The position numbers and the translations under genes are program-made. 64,000 nt of DNA from Oscillospiraceae bacterium (GTDB lineage: Bacteria; Bacillota; Clostridia; Oscillospirales; Ruminococcaceae). The stretch is from positions 1 through 64,000 of the forward strand of contig JAFRUS010000039.1 of assembly GCA_017438745.1 (NCBI GenBank), given 5' to 3'. Of this stretch, positions 42,871 to 51,271 are shown one piece after another. Within the stretch, counting starts at the first letter, position 1. Every line of letters begins with the position of its first letter. The notes under the pieces were generated by a model, which was not told the origin of the DNA, ran no database searches, and saw nothing but the letters and a program-made list of their open reading frames with translations.

Positions 42871-43995
42871 TTACTTTCCGTTGCTTAAGCCGCCGCCGTC
42901 AGACCGGCGTGCATTTATACTGTCCTGACGTACTGTGCCCGAATACGTGTTCAATGAATTGTGATCAGAATAACTGATGGACGTGTCATCAAACGAACTG
43001 TACGGAGACGAGTATTTTCTGTAAGACGATGAGTCAGAACTGTATCCCGTTGAATAGTAAAAACGTCTGTAGTACCTTCCGGCATGTCTGTTGCTCCGGT
43101 ACGGTGATTCGTCCGTGGTATAGACAAACTTTCGTTTTGAAACCTGAACAAGCACCTCATTGTTATCCTCGGAAGGATAAACAAGGCAGTACTCCTTTTT
43201 TGTAAGGATAGCCACTGAACCTTCCTCACCTTCTCCGGCTTCATCATCCTTCTGAACATACTCGGTCTCGCCCTCGATCGCCGTGATTATGTCTTCAGCA
43301 ATAAAATCGATGGTGTAGGCTGATCCTGCCTTGTAAACATCAGCCTTCTGCTTTGCCTCACCTGTTACCGATGTCAGATATGAATAGCGCGGAGCCGAAG
43401 TTTTGCTTTGCTTGCTAAGATAGTTCGATATGGTCTGCGGAGTGTAAAATAATCCGCTTAAAACGTCAAATAAAAAGCCAAGCAGCGGAAGAAAGAATAC
43501 CATTAACGCAAGTGCTGTGATAATTAAGGCACGCCTGCGTATTCCGGCCTCAGCTTTTTCGAGTGCCGCTTTATCATGACGGCTGAAGAAAATATCTTCG
43601 GCATCAACATAATGACCGGTGGAATATTCGGCACCATCTGACCAGAGTTCCTCCGATATGATCTTTTCCTCTGTATCGTCTTCGTATTCGTTAAAATCAG
43701 CCTGATCGCCCGGCACGACATCGACTGATCCGCTTGCGGCAATAACGACCTCGTGACCGTGATCGACTATATGATAGCCTCTTAATGACGGACAGCGTTC
43801 CCCGACAACATGTGTTATCGAATATTCCCGGAACACATCATCGACACTCAGCCATACCTCTGAGGCACCCCCGGTCTTCTGCATTCTGTATTCATCCCAG
43901 CAGTTACCGTCGGCAGTGTTCCGGTAAGTCACCGACCCCAGAACAACATATTCGACTCCGTCAACAAGCAGCACATCTCCTCTTGAAAACTTCAT
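42871..43995 (-). CDS. DUF4178 domain protein with central membrane segment
   Basis: The N-terminal region (RGDVLLVDGVEYVVLGSV, then EYRMQKTGGASEVWLSVD) matches DUF4178. Residues about 155-185 hold a hydrophobic membrane stretch (ALIITALALMVFFLPLLGF), and the C-terminus is rich in Ser, Tyr and Arg with low complexity. The ATG at 43995 fits the family start; a TTG at 44025 is rejected. It is the first gene of the DUF4178-DUF350-SpeE-like operon, a set seen together in other genomes. Function is unknown. Confidence 0.85.
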   Translation of the reverse strand: MKFSRGDVLLVDGVEYVVLGSVTYRNTADGNCWDEYRMQKTGGASEVWLSVDDVFREYSITHVVGERCPSLRGYHIVDHGHEVVIAASGSVDVVPGDQADFNEYEDDTEEKIISEELWSDGAEYSTGHYVDAEDIFFSRHDKAALEKAEAGIRRRALIITALALMVFFLPLLGFLFDVLSGLFYTPQTISNYLSKQSKTSAPRYSYLTSVTGEAKQKADVYKAGSAYTIDFIAEDIITAIEGETEYVQKDDEAGEGEEGSVAILTKKEYCLVYPSEDNNEVLVQVSKRKFVYTTDESPYRSNRHAGRYYRRFYYSTGYSSDSSSYRKYSSPYSSFDDTSISYSDHNSLNTYSGTVRQDSINARRSDGGGLSNGK

Positions 43996-44204
43996 TGTTT
44001 TTCCGTTTCTCCTTTCCGGATACAAATATACATAATTTATTATACCGCAGCATCTGTCATACAGTCAACAGCCAGTTTATCCGTAAACAAGCGTCCCCAC
44101 TGACAAAAATAATACATTTTCTGTACTTTTACGGTAAATACGGCTTTATCATCGTATAAGTAAATATACTTAATGCTTACTAAATTTTGTGATACACTAT
44201 TTAA

Positions 44205-44233
44205 TTGACAAAAACACCTTATTGTTTTATAAT
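44205..44233 (+). promoter_or_regulatory. Consensus promoter of the ABC exporter gene
   Basis: TTGACA (44205-44210) and TATAAT (44228-44233) match consensus with 17-bp spacing. Confidence 0.85.
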
Positions 44234-44300
44234 TTACTAAGGATATACTGATTTAACCGGCCTCATGCCGGACAAATGTTATGAAAAAGGAGAAATGTCT

Positions 44301-46172
44301 ATGCCACCAGGAGGAGGAAGGCTCGGACCGGGATTTCTGACAGAAGAAGAAAAGCAGAACAAGCCCAAAGTAACCAGAGGACTTTTAAAGAGGATCTTTT
44401 CGTACCTTAAGCCGTACAGAATTCAGATGTTATTCGTACTTGCGGCAATACTCTGCTCCGCCGTGCTGACCCTTATGCCGTCGGTGCTCACCGGACGCAT
44501 AATCGACGACGGACTTATCGCAAAAAATCTTAACAGGCTCATTTTCTACATAGTTCTTTCCTTCGGCGTTACCCTGCTTGCCAATCTTATCGGCATTCTG
44601 GAAAGCTACTTAAACACATGGATAGCACAGCACATTACCTACGACATGCGAAATTCCATGTACTCACATCTGCAGAAAATGTCGCAGCGGTTCTTTACGA
44701 ACAATAATCAGGGCGACATAATCACACGAATGACAAGCGACATTTCCGGAGTACAGCAGATAATCACAAACACGCTCACAAGCATTATTTCAAACAGTAT
44801 CACACTGACCGTTGCACTGGTTCTCATGTTCCGCGAAAACTGGAAACTTGCGCTGGTCGGCATAGCAGTGGTACCGCTGTTTGTCATTCCGACAAGAAGC
44901 GCCGGAAAACGCCGTTTCGAGATCACCCGTGAGTCCCAGGCATGCAGTGACGAGATAAACGGTATTCTCAACGAAACGCTTTCGGTAAGCGGTCAGCTTC
45001 TCGTAAAACTCTTCGGCATGGAAAAGACGGAGTACGACCGCTACGAGGCCGCCAACAGAAAAATGATCGGTCTCAACATAAAGGAAAGCATGGCCGGACG
45101 CTGGTTCCGTATGGCTCTCGGAACTTTTACGAACATTGGTCCTATGCTCATCTACCTTGTAGGCGGCATAATAATGATGCGCTTCGACCCGACTGTTACC
45201 GTCGGTCAGATAAGCGTGCTCGTGGCTCTTCTCAGCAAGATGTACATGCCGGTAAACCAGCTTTTAAACATTCAGGTCGACTGGATTCGTTCCATGGCCA
45301 TGTTCACAAGAATTTTCGAGTACTACGACATGAAGCCTGAGATCGAAAACGCACCGGATGCAGTTACCCCTGACCACGCTGACGGCGAAGTTGAATTCCG
45401 CGGTGTGCGTTTTTACTACGAACCGGAGCGCGAGATACTTCACGACATAAGCTTCAGACTCGACAAGGGAAACTGTATCGCGATCGTCGGACCTTCCGGC
45501 TCAGGAAAGAGTACACTTATAAACCTGATACCGCGTCTCTACGACGTTATCGACGGAAGCGTGCTGTTTGACGGCAGAGACGTAAAGACTCTCGACCTTG
45601 GATTCCTTAGAAAAAATATCGGTATAGTAAGTCAGGAGACCTATCTTTTCAACGGAACCATACGTGACAATCTCCTTTACGCAAAGCCGGATGCTACCGA
45701 GGAGGAACTCATCGAAGCCTGCAAACGTGCAAACATTTACGACTTCATTGAAAAGCAGGAAACAGGGCTCGATACCATAGTCGGAAACCGCGGTCTCAAA
45801 CTTTCCGGCGGTGAAAAACAGAGAATCTCAATTGCACGAATCCTTCTCAAGGATCCGGCACTCATGATATTCGACGAAGCAACATCTGCACTGGATTCAA
45901 TTTCGGAACAGAAGATCCAGGACGCAATAGAACCGCTCATCGAATCACGTACAAGCATTCTCATCGCACACCGTTTGTCAACGATACTTGCCGCTGACGA
46001 GATACTCGTTATCAAGGACGGCGAGATAGCCGAACGCGGCACACATGAAGAACTGGTAGGTGCCGGCGGTGTTTACACCCAGCTCTACGAAACACAGTTC
46101 TCCAAAGCAGCCGAAAAAACACAGACCGACTTCAGCTACTCTGAAGGTGAGAATTCAGAAGAGGAAAAATAA
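44301..46172 (+). CDS. ABC transporter, fused permease and ATPase (exporter half-transporter)
   Basis: An N-terminal leader rich in Gly and Pro is followed by six membrane segments (about 40-325) and an ATPase domain (about 350-590). The ATPase shows Walker A GPSGSGKST, signature SGGEKQRISIA, Walker B LMIFDEATSALD and the switch His in IAHRLS. This is an MsbA/MdlB-type exporter, working as a dimer. The ATG at 44301 has AAAGGAG 8 nt upstream; earlier in-frame starts are rejected. There is only one such gene, so a homodimer is likely. The substrate is unknown. Confidence 0.94.
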   Translation: MPPGGGRLGPGFLTEEEKQNKPKVTRGLLKRIFSYLKPYRIQMLFVLAAILCSAVLTLMPSVLTGRIIDDGLIAKNLNRLIFYIVLSFGVTLLANLIGILESYLNTWIAQHITYDMRNSMYSHLQKMSQRFFTNNNQGDIITRMTSDISGVQQIITNTLTSIISNSITLTVALVLMFRENWKLALVGIAVVPLFVIPTRSAGKRRFEITRESQACSDEINGILNETLSVSGQLLVKLFGMEKTEYDRYEAANRKMIGLNIKESMAGRWFRMALGTFTNIGPMLIYLVGGIIMMRFDPTVTVGQISVLVALLSKMYMPVNQLLNIQVDWIRSMAMFTRIFEYYDMKPEIENAPDAVTPDHADGEVEFRGVRFYYEPEREILHDISFRLDKGNCIAIVGPSGSGKSTLINLIPRLYDVIDGSVLFDGRDVKTLDLGFLRKNIGIVSQETYLFNGTIRDNLLYAKPDATEEELIEACKRANIYDFIEKQETGLDTIVGNRGLKLSGGEKQRISIARILLKDPALMIFDEATSALDSISEQKIQDAIEPLIESRTSILIAHRLSTILAADEILVIKDGEIAERGTHEELVGAGGVYTQLYETQFSKAAEKTQTDFSYSEGENSEEEK

Positions 46173-46291
46173 ATGGACAGTATTAAAAAAAGAAGAATAT
46201 TACATAGCCCGTAAAATACTTGCTGGTGCAGAAGACAAAACCTGATCATTCTCATTAATGGAATTTCAGAATATATAGAAATAATCAGTTT

Positions 46292-46322
46292 AAGGCAGGA
46301 CTTCACGGTTCTGCCTTTTTCG
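46292..46322 (+). terminator. Terminator of the ABC exporter gene
   Basis: Stem AAGGCAG / CTGCCTT with a 12-nt loop and a T run, about 120 bp after the stop. Confidence 0.75.
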
Positions 46323-46390
46323 TTCCTATTAAATTTCAGCATAAACCAAAGCTCTGTTTTGTGCATGATAACAAAGTTGATATTACCCTC

Positions 46391-46438
46391 TTGACTTAGT
46401 AGCGTTTTTATACTATACTTAGTACATAAAAGATACTA
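46391..46438 (+). promoter_or_regulatory. pnuC-nadR promoter with two TAGTA-N9-TACTA operators
   Basis: TTGACT (46391-46396) and TATACT (46414-46419) have 17-bp spacing. Two perfect TAGTA-N9-TACTA sites lie at 46397-46415 and 46420-46438, starting 23 bp apart. This mirrors the nrtR promoter at 30199. Confidence 0.88.
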
Positions 46439-46523
46439 ACTAAAGAGAACAGCAAAACGAGTGTTTTTTATAAAGAAAAACACGAAACAAACATTCAGAA
46501 AATTTCAAAAAGGATGGTGCATT

Positions 46524-47249
46524 ATGAACAACGTAAAAGAATTCTGGAAAAGAGAGATAAGCGGATGGACAGAAAGCGAACTCTGCTGGCTGGCATTTGC
46601 AAATGTTTCTCTCCTTATTATCTCGGTTATCCTTAAGGACACATTCCTCGGAATAGCCGCCTCGCTCACAGGTGTTACCTGCGTTATCTTCTGCGGAAAA
46701 GGCAAGATCTCAAACTACATATTCGGAACGATCAACGTGCTGCTCTACTCCTACATCGCATTCAAAGCAAAGTTCTACGGTGAAGTAATGCTCAACATGC
46801 TCTACTACTTTCCTACCAACATTCTCGGATGGTTCATGTGGAAAAAGAACATGAACAGCGACACCGGTGAGGTAGTCAAAAAGAGAATGTCATTAACCGG
46901 AGACATTATTACAGTTCTCGTAAGCGCCGCAGGTATTTTCGGATACAGCTACGTTCTTAAACTCCTCGGCGGTAATCTTCCTCTTATAGACAGTATGAGC
47001 ACAGTTTTATCGATCGTTGCTCAGATACTTATGATAAAGCGTTTCACCGAACAGTGGGTAGTATGGATCCTTGTTGATGCAGTTTCAGTAATAATGTGGG
47101 CAACAGCATTTTTCAAAGGCGACGGCGGTATCGCAATGGTACTCATGTGGTCAGTATATCTCCTCAATGCCATCTTCATGTTCATAAAATGGTATAAGGA
47201 TTCTGCAGAGAGCAAAGCAGAAAATACTGCTGCAGCAGTGACAGAATAG
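46524..47249 (+). CDS. pnuC: PnuC-type nicotinamide riboside transporter
   Basis: The protein has about seven membrane segments, with family motifs IFGTINVLLYSYIAFKAKFYG, YYFPTNILGWFMWKKN and QWVVWILVDAVSVIMW; the Trp-rich parts line the vitamin site in PnuC. PnuC carries nicotinamide riboside inward by facilitated diffusion, with uptake pulled by phosphorylation. The ATG at 46524 has AAGGA 9 nt upstream; the in-frame start at 46461 is rejected. nadR follows 56 bp downstream, and the promoter has two NrtR-like operators. Confidence 0.94.
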   Translation: MNNVKEFWKREISGWTESELCWLAFANVSLLIISVILKDTFLGIAASLTGVTCVIFCGKGKISNYIFGTINVLLYSYIAFKAKFYGEVMLNMLYYFPTNILGWFMWKKNMNSDTGEVVKKRMSLTGDIITVLVSAAGIFGYSYVLKLLGGNLPLIDSMSTVLSIVAQILMIKRFTEQWVVWILVDAVSVIMWATAFFKGDGGIAMVLMWSVYLLNAIFMFIKWYKDSAESKAENTAAAVTE

Positions 47250-47305
47250 TATCACTGATCTTACAGCATCCGTTATACAACCATAATTACTGAAAGGACA
47301 AATAT

Positions 47306-48346
47306 ATGAGCAGAGAATTAAAAGCCGGAATGAAATATCATGTGGGCATGTACGGCGGATCATTCAATCCTATGCACAACGGGCACATGGAGTGCATACT
47401 GAAAGCTTCATCAATGTGCGAAAAGCTTTTCGTGGTCATTTCCTACCGAAATGATAACTCCGATGTTGATGTAAAGGTAAAATACCGCTGGGTCTACAAA
47501 CTCACATCCCACATAGGAAACGTAAAGATCATCCTCCTTGAGGATAAGCTGAAGACAAAGGCTGAATACACCCGTGAATACTGGGAGGATGACTGCCGCA
47601 AAGTCCGTGAGGCAATAGGCGAAAAGATAGACGTTGTCTTCTGCGGAAGCGATTACGATGAAAACAGCTTCTGGAATGTCTGTTACCCGGACAGCGAACT
47701 CGTCATATTCGAACGCGACCAGTACAATTCAACTGCTATCCGTAAGGATATCTACGGTCACTGGGACTGGCTGCCGATGTTCGTAAGACCGCACTACGTA
47801 AAGAAAGTTCTGATAATCGGCTCGGAAAGCTGCGGCAAATCGGTGCTCACCGTAAACCTCGCCCACCACTACCACACCAACTATCTCGAAGAAGTCGGCC
47901 GTGAACTCTCGGAACTTTCCGGCACCGACACCATGATGCTCACCGAAGACTTCACGCGGATACTCCTTGAACACAAGGCCAAGGAAATGCGTCTCATCGA
48001 ATACAGCAACAAAGTTCTGATTGAAGACACCGACTGTCTCATCACCCGCTTCTTCATGGACTTCCTCGAAGACGGCAACAAGGCAAATGAAGATCTGGCC
48101 GAAGCAATTGCAAAACTCAACCACTACGACCTCATCCTCCACGCCGAACCGGACGTTGAATGGGTACAGGACGGCGACCGCAGTGAAGAGATTGCCGCCA
48201 ACCGCAAACTATACAGCGAACGCATAGAAAAACTCTATGAACGCTTCGGATTTAAATGCGAACACATCTCCGGCAGCTACACCGAAAGATATGAAAAAGC
48301 GATAAAACTCATCGACGAACTTTTCCTCCCGGAAAATGACCGTTAA
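47306..48346 (+). CDS. nadR: NadR-like NMN adenylyltransferase / ribosylnicotinamide kinase
   Basis: The N-terminal nucleotidyltransferase domain has GGSFNPMHNGHME (residues about 14-26) and the C-terminal P-loop kinase has IIGSESCGKSVLTV near residue 172. Together they turn nicotinamide riboside into NMN and then NAD. The N-terminal helix-turn-helix of the enterobacterial NadR repressor is absent, so regulation is left to NrtR. AAAGGA lies 7 nt before the ATG. Co-transcription with pnuC makes a complete salvage route. Confidence 0.94.
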   Translation: MSRELKAGMKYHVGMYGGSFNPMHNGHMECILKASSMCEKLFVVISYRNDNSDVDVKVKYRWVYKLTSHIGNVKIILLEDKLKTKAEYTREYWEDDCRKVREAIGEKIDVVFCGSDYDENSFWNVCYPDSELVIFERDQYNSTAIRKDIYGHWDWLPMFVRPHYVKKVLIIGSESCGKSVLTVNLAHHYHTNYLEEVGRELSELSGTDTMMLTEDFTRILLEHKAKEMRLIEYSNKVLIEDTDCLITRFFMDFLEDGNKANEDLAEAIAKLNHYDLILHAEPDVEWVQDGDRSEEIAANRKLYSERIEKLYERFGFKCEHISGSYTERYEKAIKLIDELFLPENDR

Positions 48347-48350
48347 CCGC

Positions 48351-48390
48351 AAAGGAGCAGACCGCATACGCGGAATGCTCCTTTTCTTTT
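48351..48390 (+). terminator. Terminator of pnuC-nadR
   Basis: Stem AAAGGAGCA / TGCTCCTTT followed by TCTTTT, 5 bp after the nadR stop. Confidence 0.85.
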
Positions 48391-48459
48391 ATTATAACTG
48401 TTATCGTGCTTTACTGCACAGCCAAACCTGCGCCGGTATTGCTGCATTCTGCCCGTGTA

Positions 48460-49866
48460 CTATTTTCCTCCGCACAGAGGGCATCTGCCTTCAGATACAT
48501 GATAAACGTTACCGCATGAAGAACATGTGGTGCATCCCGGAGGAACAGGCTGCGGAAGTCCGATCTCCGGCATTTCTCCGTTATTATCATAACTGCTGTT
48601 TACACCGTACTGCGGCGTGCTGTAACTCTGATTTGAAGGGTAAGCATCCTGCATATAGCCATTGCTGCTTCCCTGTGTACCGTAATTACTCTGACCATAC
48701 ATCTGGTTATTCTGCGCTCCGGAAGGATAAGCGTCCTGCATATAGCCGCCCGAGTTCTGCGTTCCGGACATATTCTGAACGCCTCCGGCAGAATATGCAT
48801 CTGCCATGTATCCGTTCTGAGATCCGTAGTTCTGACCGTATGATGCATTCTGATATCCGTTAGCTGATGAACCGTAATTCTGGTAATCTGCACGAGGCAA
48901 CGTTCTGTTCATATCGTAATTCTGAGCGATAGCTGCCGCTATTCCGGCTCTGTTAATTTCAGCCTGATTAAGCTGATTTGCTTCATCCGGATCAGGATCA
49001 TAAACTGCCTTTTTATATTTCAGTTCATAAAGCCCTGACATGAAGAACGCATGCAATCCTACAAACAGGAAAAGGAACAGTGCAGGTCCAAGGCCCTTGA
49101 TCTTATCGACCAGACTAGGTTTTCTGATCTGAGGCATTATATAATTAAATGCATCGTTTACTGCGGCTCCGGTCTCCATATCCTGCTCTTTAAGATCTAT
49201 CTTCAGGCGGCTTTTAAAAGTATCACCTATGTCATCCGTAAGAACAGCATCTGTATCGTTACCCTGCATTGCCTCAGATGTGCCTGAAGGCGATGAGCAT
49301 ACTATAAGCCAGTGCATCTCATCTGTAAATTCGGCAAGATAGCGTGTATAAGCGTAGTTTTCGATACTTTCCGTCCATTTTGTATCTTCGACTGTAATGA
49401 CCGCCGGAACGATACCGCTTTTCTTATAGAACTCTTTAAGTGTGGAACGAAGCTCGGACTCGCTCTGTGAGGTCATGACATTTGCTTCATCATTTATAAT
49501 AATTTCAGTAGAATCAGGTTTGCCAAGCGTAGGGACAGTATTCTTCGCCATAACGATACCGCCGAAAATGAACGGAATATAGAACAGAAGCACAAGCAGT
49601 CTCGCCGGATGAAATCTTTTAGCCGGGTCGGTCTGACTGTAAATGTACTTCACCTTTCCGTGACTTAAATAGCTGTACCGTTTAGCCCCCGGAAAGAATA
49701 CACTACTTATACGGTTTGAATTTCTTCTGTCGGAATAACCATAACCGGAGTAGCTTCCGCTGTGATAGCGTGAAGAACTGCGGTGATGGTAATGGTGTGA
49801 GCTGCTGCGGTGATGCGAGCTGCTCCTGTGCGAACTGTGATGATGATGTCCTGATGAATGTGGCAT
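48460..49866 (-). CDS. TPM-like membrane protein with His/Ser-rich N-terminus and zinc ribbon
   Basis: The first 55 residues are extremely rich in His, Ser and Tyr. One membrane segment (about 88-108) is followed by a domain (about 118-255) that resembles TPM/Psb32-type domains (INDEANVMTSQSESELRSTL). A second membrane segment (about 270-290) follows, then a Gln/Asn/Gly/Tyr-rich low-complexity region and a C-terminal zinc ribbon (CTTCSSCG, CPLCGG). The TPM assignment is moderate. The low-complexity tail may drive self-association. GAGGGGGAG lies 6 nt before the ATG. It stands alone; function is unknown. Confidence 0.78.
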   Translation of the reverse strand: MPHSSGHHHHSSHRSSSHHRSSSHHYHHRSSSRYHSGSYSGYGYSDRRNSNRISSVFFPGAKRYSYLSHGKVKYIYSQTDPAKRFHPARLLVLLFYIPFIFGGIVMAKNTVPTLGKPDSTEIIINDEANVMTSQSESELRSTLKEFYKKSGIVPAVITVEDTKWTESIENYAYTRYLAEFTDEMHWLIVCSSPSGTSEAMQGNDTDAVLTDDIGDTFKSRLKIDLKEQDMETGAAVNDAFNYIMPQIRKPSLVDKIKGLGPALFLFLFVGLHAFFMSGLYELKYKKAVYDPDPDEANQLNQAEINRAGIAAAIAQNYDMNRTLPRADYQNYGSSANGYQNASYGQNYGSQNGYMADAYSAGGVQNMSGTQNSGGYMQDAYPSGAQNNQMYGQSNYGTQGSSNGYMQDAYPSNQSYSTPQYGVNSSYDNNGEMPEIGLPQPVPPGCTTCSSCGNVYHVSEGRCPLCGGK

Positions 49867-50321
49867 AATTATCTCCCCCTCAAAAATGTTTTTCTCTGTG
49901 TCTGAACAGCTTTTCCGCCGTTCTCTTTTGTTCTTTTCAGATCCTAAGGAAATACTGATTTTTCCATATCAGCGATCCTTTTTCTGTAATGAATTTATTA
50001 TACTATATTTTTTTCATTAAATCTATATTTTTCAGATAATTTTTACTAATGATACGCTGATTCATTCCTGAGTCAGCGCAGGGATCGCGACCGTTAACGC
50101 GGCAGTTAACAGGAAGGCAGACCACAGAGTATCCGGAATGCGCTCTGTGGTCTGTTTTTATATGCTCTGATTCCCTGTAAAATTAGTGTTTATGCACATT
50201 ACAGGATTAAGTTTAACCTTTATCGATATATATATTACCAATATGCTGAAAATCTATTGCACATTCAAATCAAAGGTGATATAATTAAAATAAATATGTT
50301 AAAGTAGGAGAGGTGTTTTCT
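49867..50321. other. Intergenic region with inverted repeat and orphan terminator
   Basis: An imperfect inverted repeat (AAGGAAATACTGAT at 49946-49959 with ATCAGCGATCCTT at 49968-49980) is followed by GCTGA/TCAGC and GTTAAC-repeat structures (about 50050-50110). A strong plus-strand terminator follows, AGACCACAGAG / CTCTGTGGTCT (50119-50153) with a T run. No gene on the plus strand ends here, so a small RNA of about 100 nt is possible. The mdh promoter follows. Confidence 0.65.
50257..50285 (+). promoter_or_regulatory. Promoter of the mdh-frdA operon
   Basis: TTGCAC (50257-50262) and TATAAT (50280-50285) with 17-bp spacing, 37 bp before the mdh start. No clear Rex operator was recognised. 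Confidence 0.8.
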
Positions 50322-51248
50322 ATGAATAAAATTTCTATCATCGGCGCCGGTTCTGTCGGCTCCACAATCGCGTACACACTGGCTATTCAGGGCATCGCTT
50401 CAGAAATCGTTCTGATCGATATCAACACTGACAAGGCTGTAGGTGAAGCTCTCGACATCATGCAGGGTACACCGCTTAGCAGTCCATGCAAGGTATACCA
50501 GGGTGGATACGAAGAAGCAAAGGATTCTGACATCGTAATCCTTACATCAGGTATCGCAAGAAAACCAGGTCAGTCAAGACTTGAACTTGCTCAGACAAAT
50601 GTTAACATCACAAAGTCTATCATTCCTGAAATCACAAAGAGCGCTCCAAATGCTTTCTACATCATCGTAAGCAATCCTATCGACGTTCTTACTTACACAT
50701 TCTGCAAGCTTTCAGGTCTCCCTGAAAACCACATCATCGGTTCAGGTACAACTATCGACAGCGCTCGTCTCCGTGCAAAGCTCAGCGAATGCTACGGCGT
50801 AAGCCAGGACAACATCCACGCTTATGTATTCGGCGAACACGGTGACTCATCATTCGTTCCGTGGTCACTTGCAAACATCGCAGGCGTACCTTGTGATGAC
50901 TGCAACGAATACTTCGGTGCAGAGGACATCAACAACGAAGAAATCGAAGAATTTGTAAGAACATCAGGCGCTCAGGTAATCAAGCGCAAGGGTGCAACAT
51001 TCTACGCTATCGCAGTTTCAGTATGTCACATCTGTGAGAGAATCCTCCACGGCATCGACACAGTTCTTCCTGTATCTACAATGATGCACGGTGAATACGG
51101 CGTAAGCGACGTATGCTTAAGCACACTCAACCTCGTAGGCAAGGAAGGCGTACGCAAGGTAAATGTTCCTCTTACAGAAGAAGAACAGGCTAAACTCCAG
51201 AAGAGTGCAGCAGCTCTTAAGGAAGTTATCAATAATCTCGAAATCTGA
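50322..51248 (+). CDS. mdh: Malate dehydrogenase (LDH-like family)
   Basis: An N-terminal NAD-binding Rossmann motif (IIGAGSVGSTIAY) and the catalytic His motif FGEHGDSS place it in the lactate/malate dehydrogenase family. The substrate loop reads SGIARKPGQSR: Arg80 stands where lactate dehydrogenases have Gln102, and Arg there selects the extra carboxylate of oxaloacetate or malate. It should therefore reduce oxaloacetate to malate with NADH. Automatic annotation may well call it lactate dehydrogenase. The ATG at 50322 has AGGAG and GAGAGG upstream; the GTG at 50313 is too close to them. fumC follows after 23 bp. Confidence 0.85.
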   Translation: MNKISIIGAGSVGSTIAYTLAIQGIASEIVLIDINTDKAVGEALDIMQGTPLSSPCKVYQGGYEEAKDSDIVILTSGIARKPGQSRLELAQTNVNITKSIIPEITKSAPNAFYIIVSNPIDVLTYTFCKLSGLPENHIIGSGTTIDSARLRAKLSECYGVSQDNIHAYVFGEHGDSSFVPWSLANIAGVPCDDCNEYFGAEDINNEEIEEFVRTSGAQVIKRKGATFYAIAVSVCHICERILHGIDTVLPVSTMMHGEYGVSDVCLSTLNLVGKEGVRKVNVPLTEEEQAKLQKSAAALKEVINNLEI

Positions 51249-51271
51249 TTTTCGACTAAGGAGTAAAAAAT

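Noticed and set aside
46173..46214. 13-codon frame after the ABC exporter gene
   Set aside because: It is too short and without any family resemblance; probably chance.
48336..48863. 175-residue plus-strand frame
   Set aside because: It lies opposite the low-complexity Gln/Tyr-rich and zinc-ribbon end of the TPM-like protein; composition is that of a shadow frame.
50160..50320. Rex operator upstream of mdh
   Set aside because: TGTTAA near 50297 and GTTTAAC near 50210 were considered, but neither has a matching second half-site at Rex spacing.
50322..51248. Naming the first operon gene lactate dehydrogenase
   Set aside because: Arg rather than Gln at the substrate-discriminating position, and the fumarase and fumarate reductase context, favour malate dehydrogenase.
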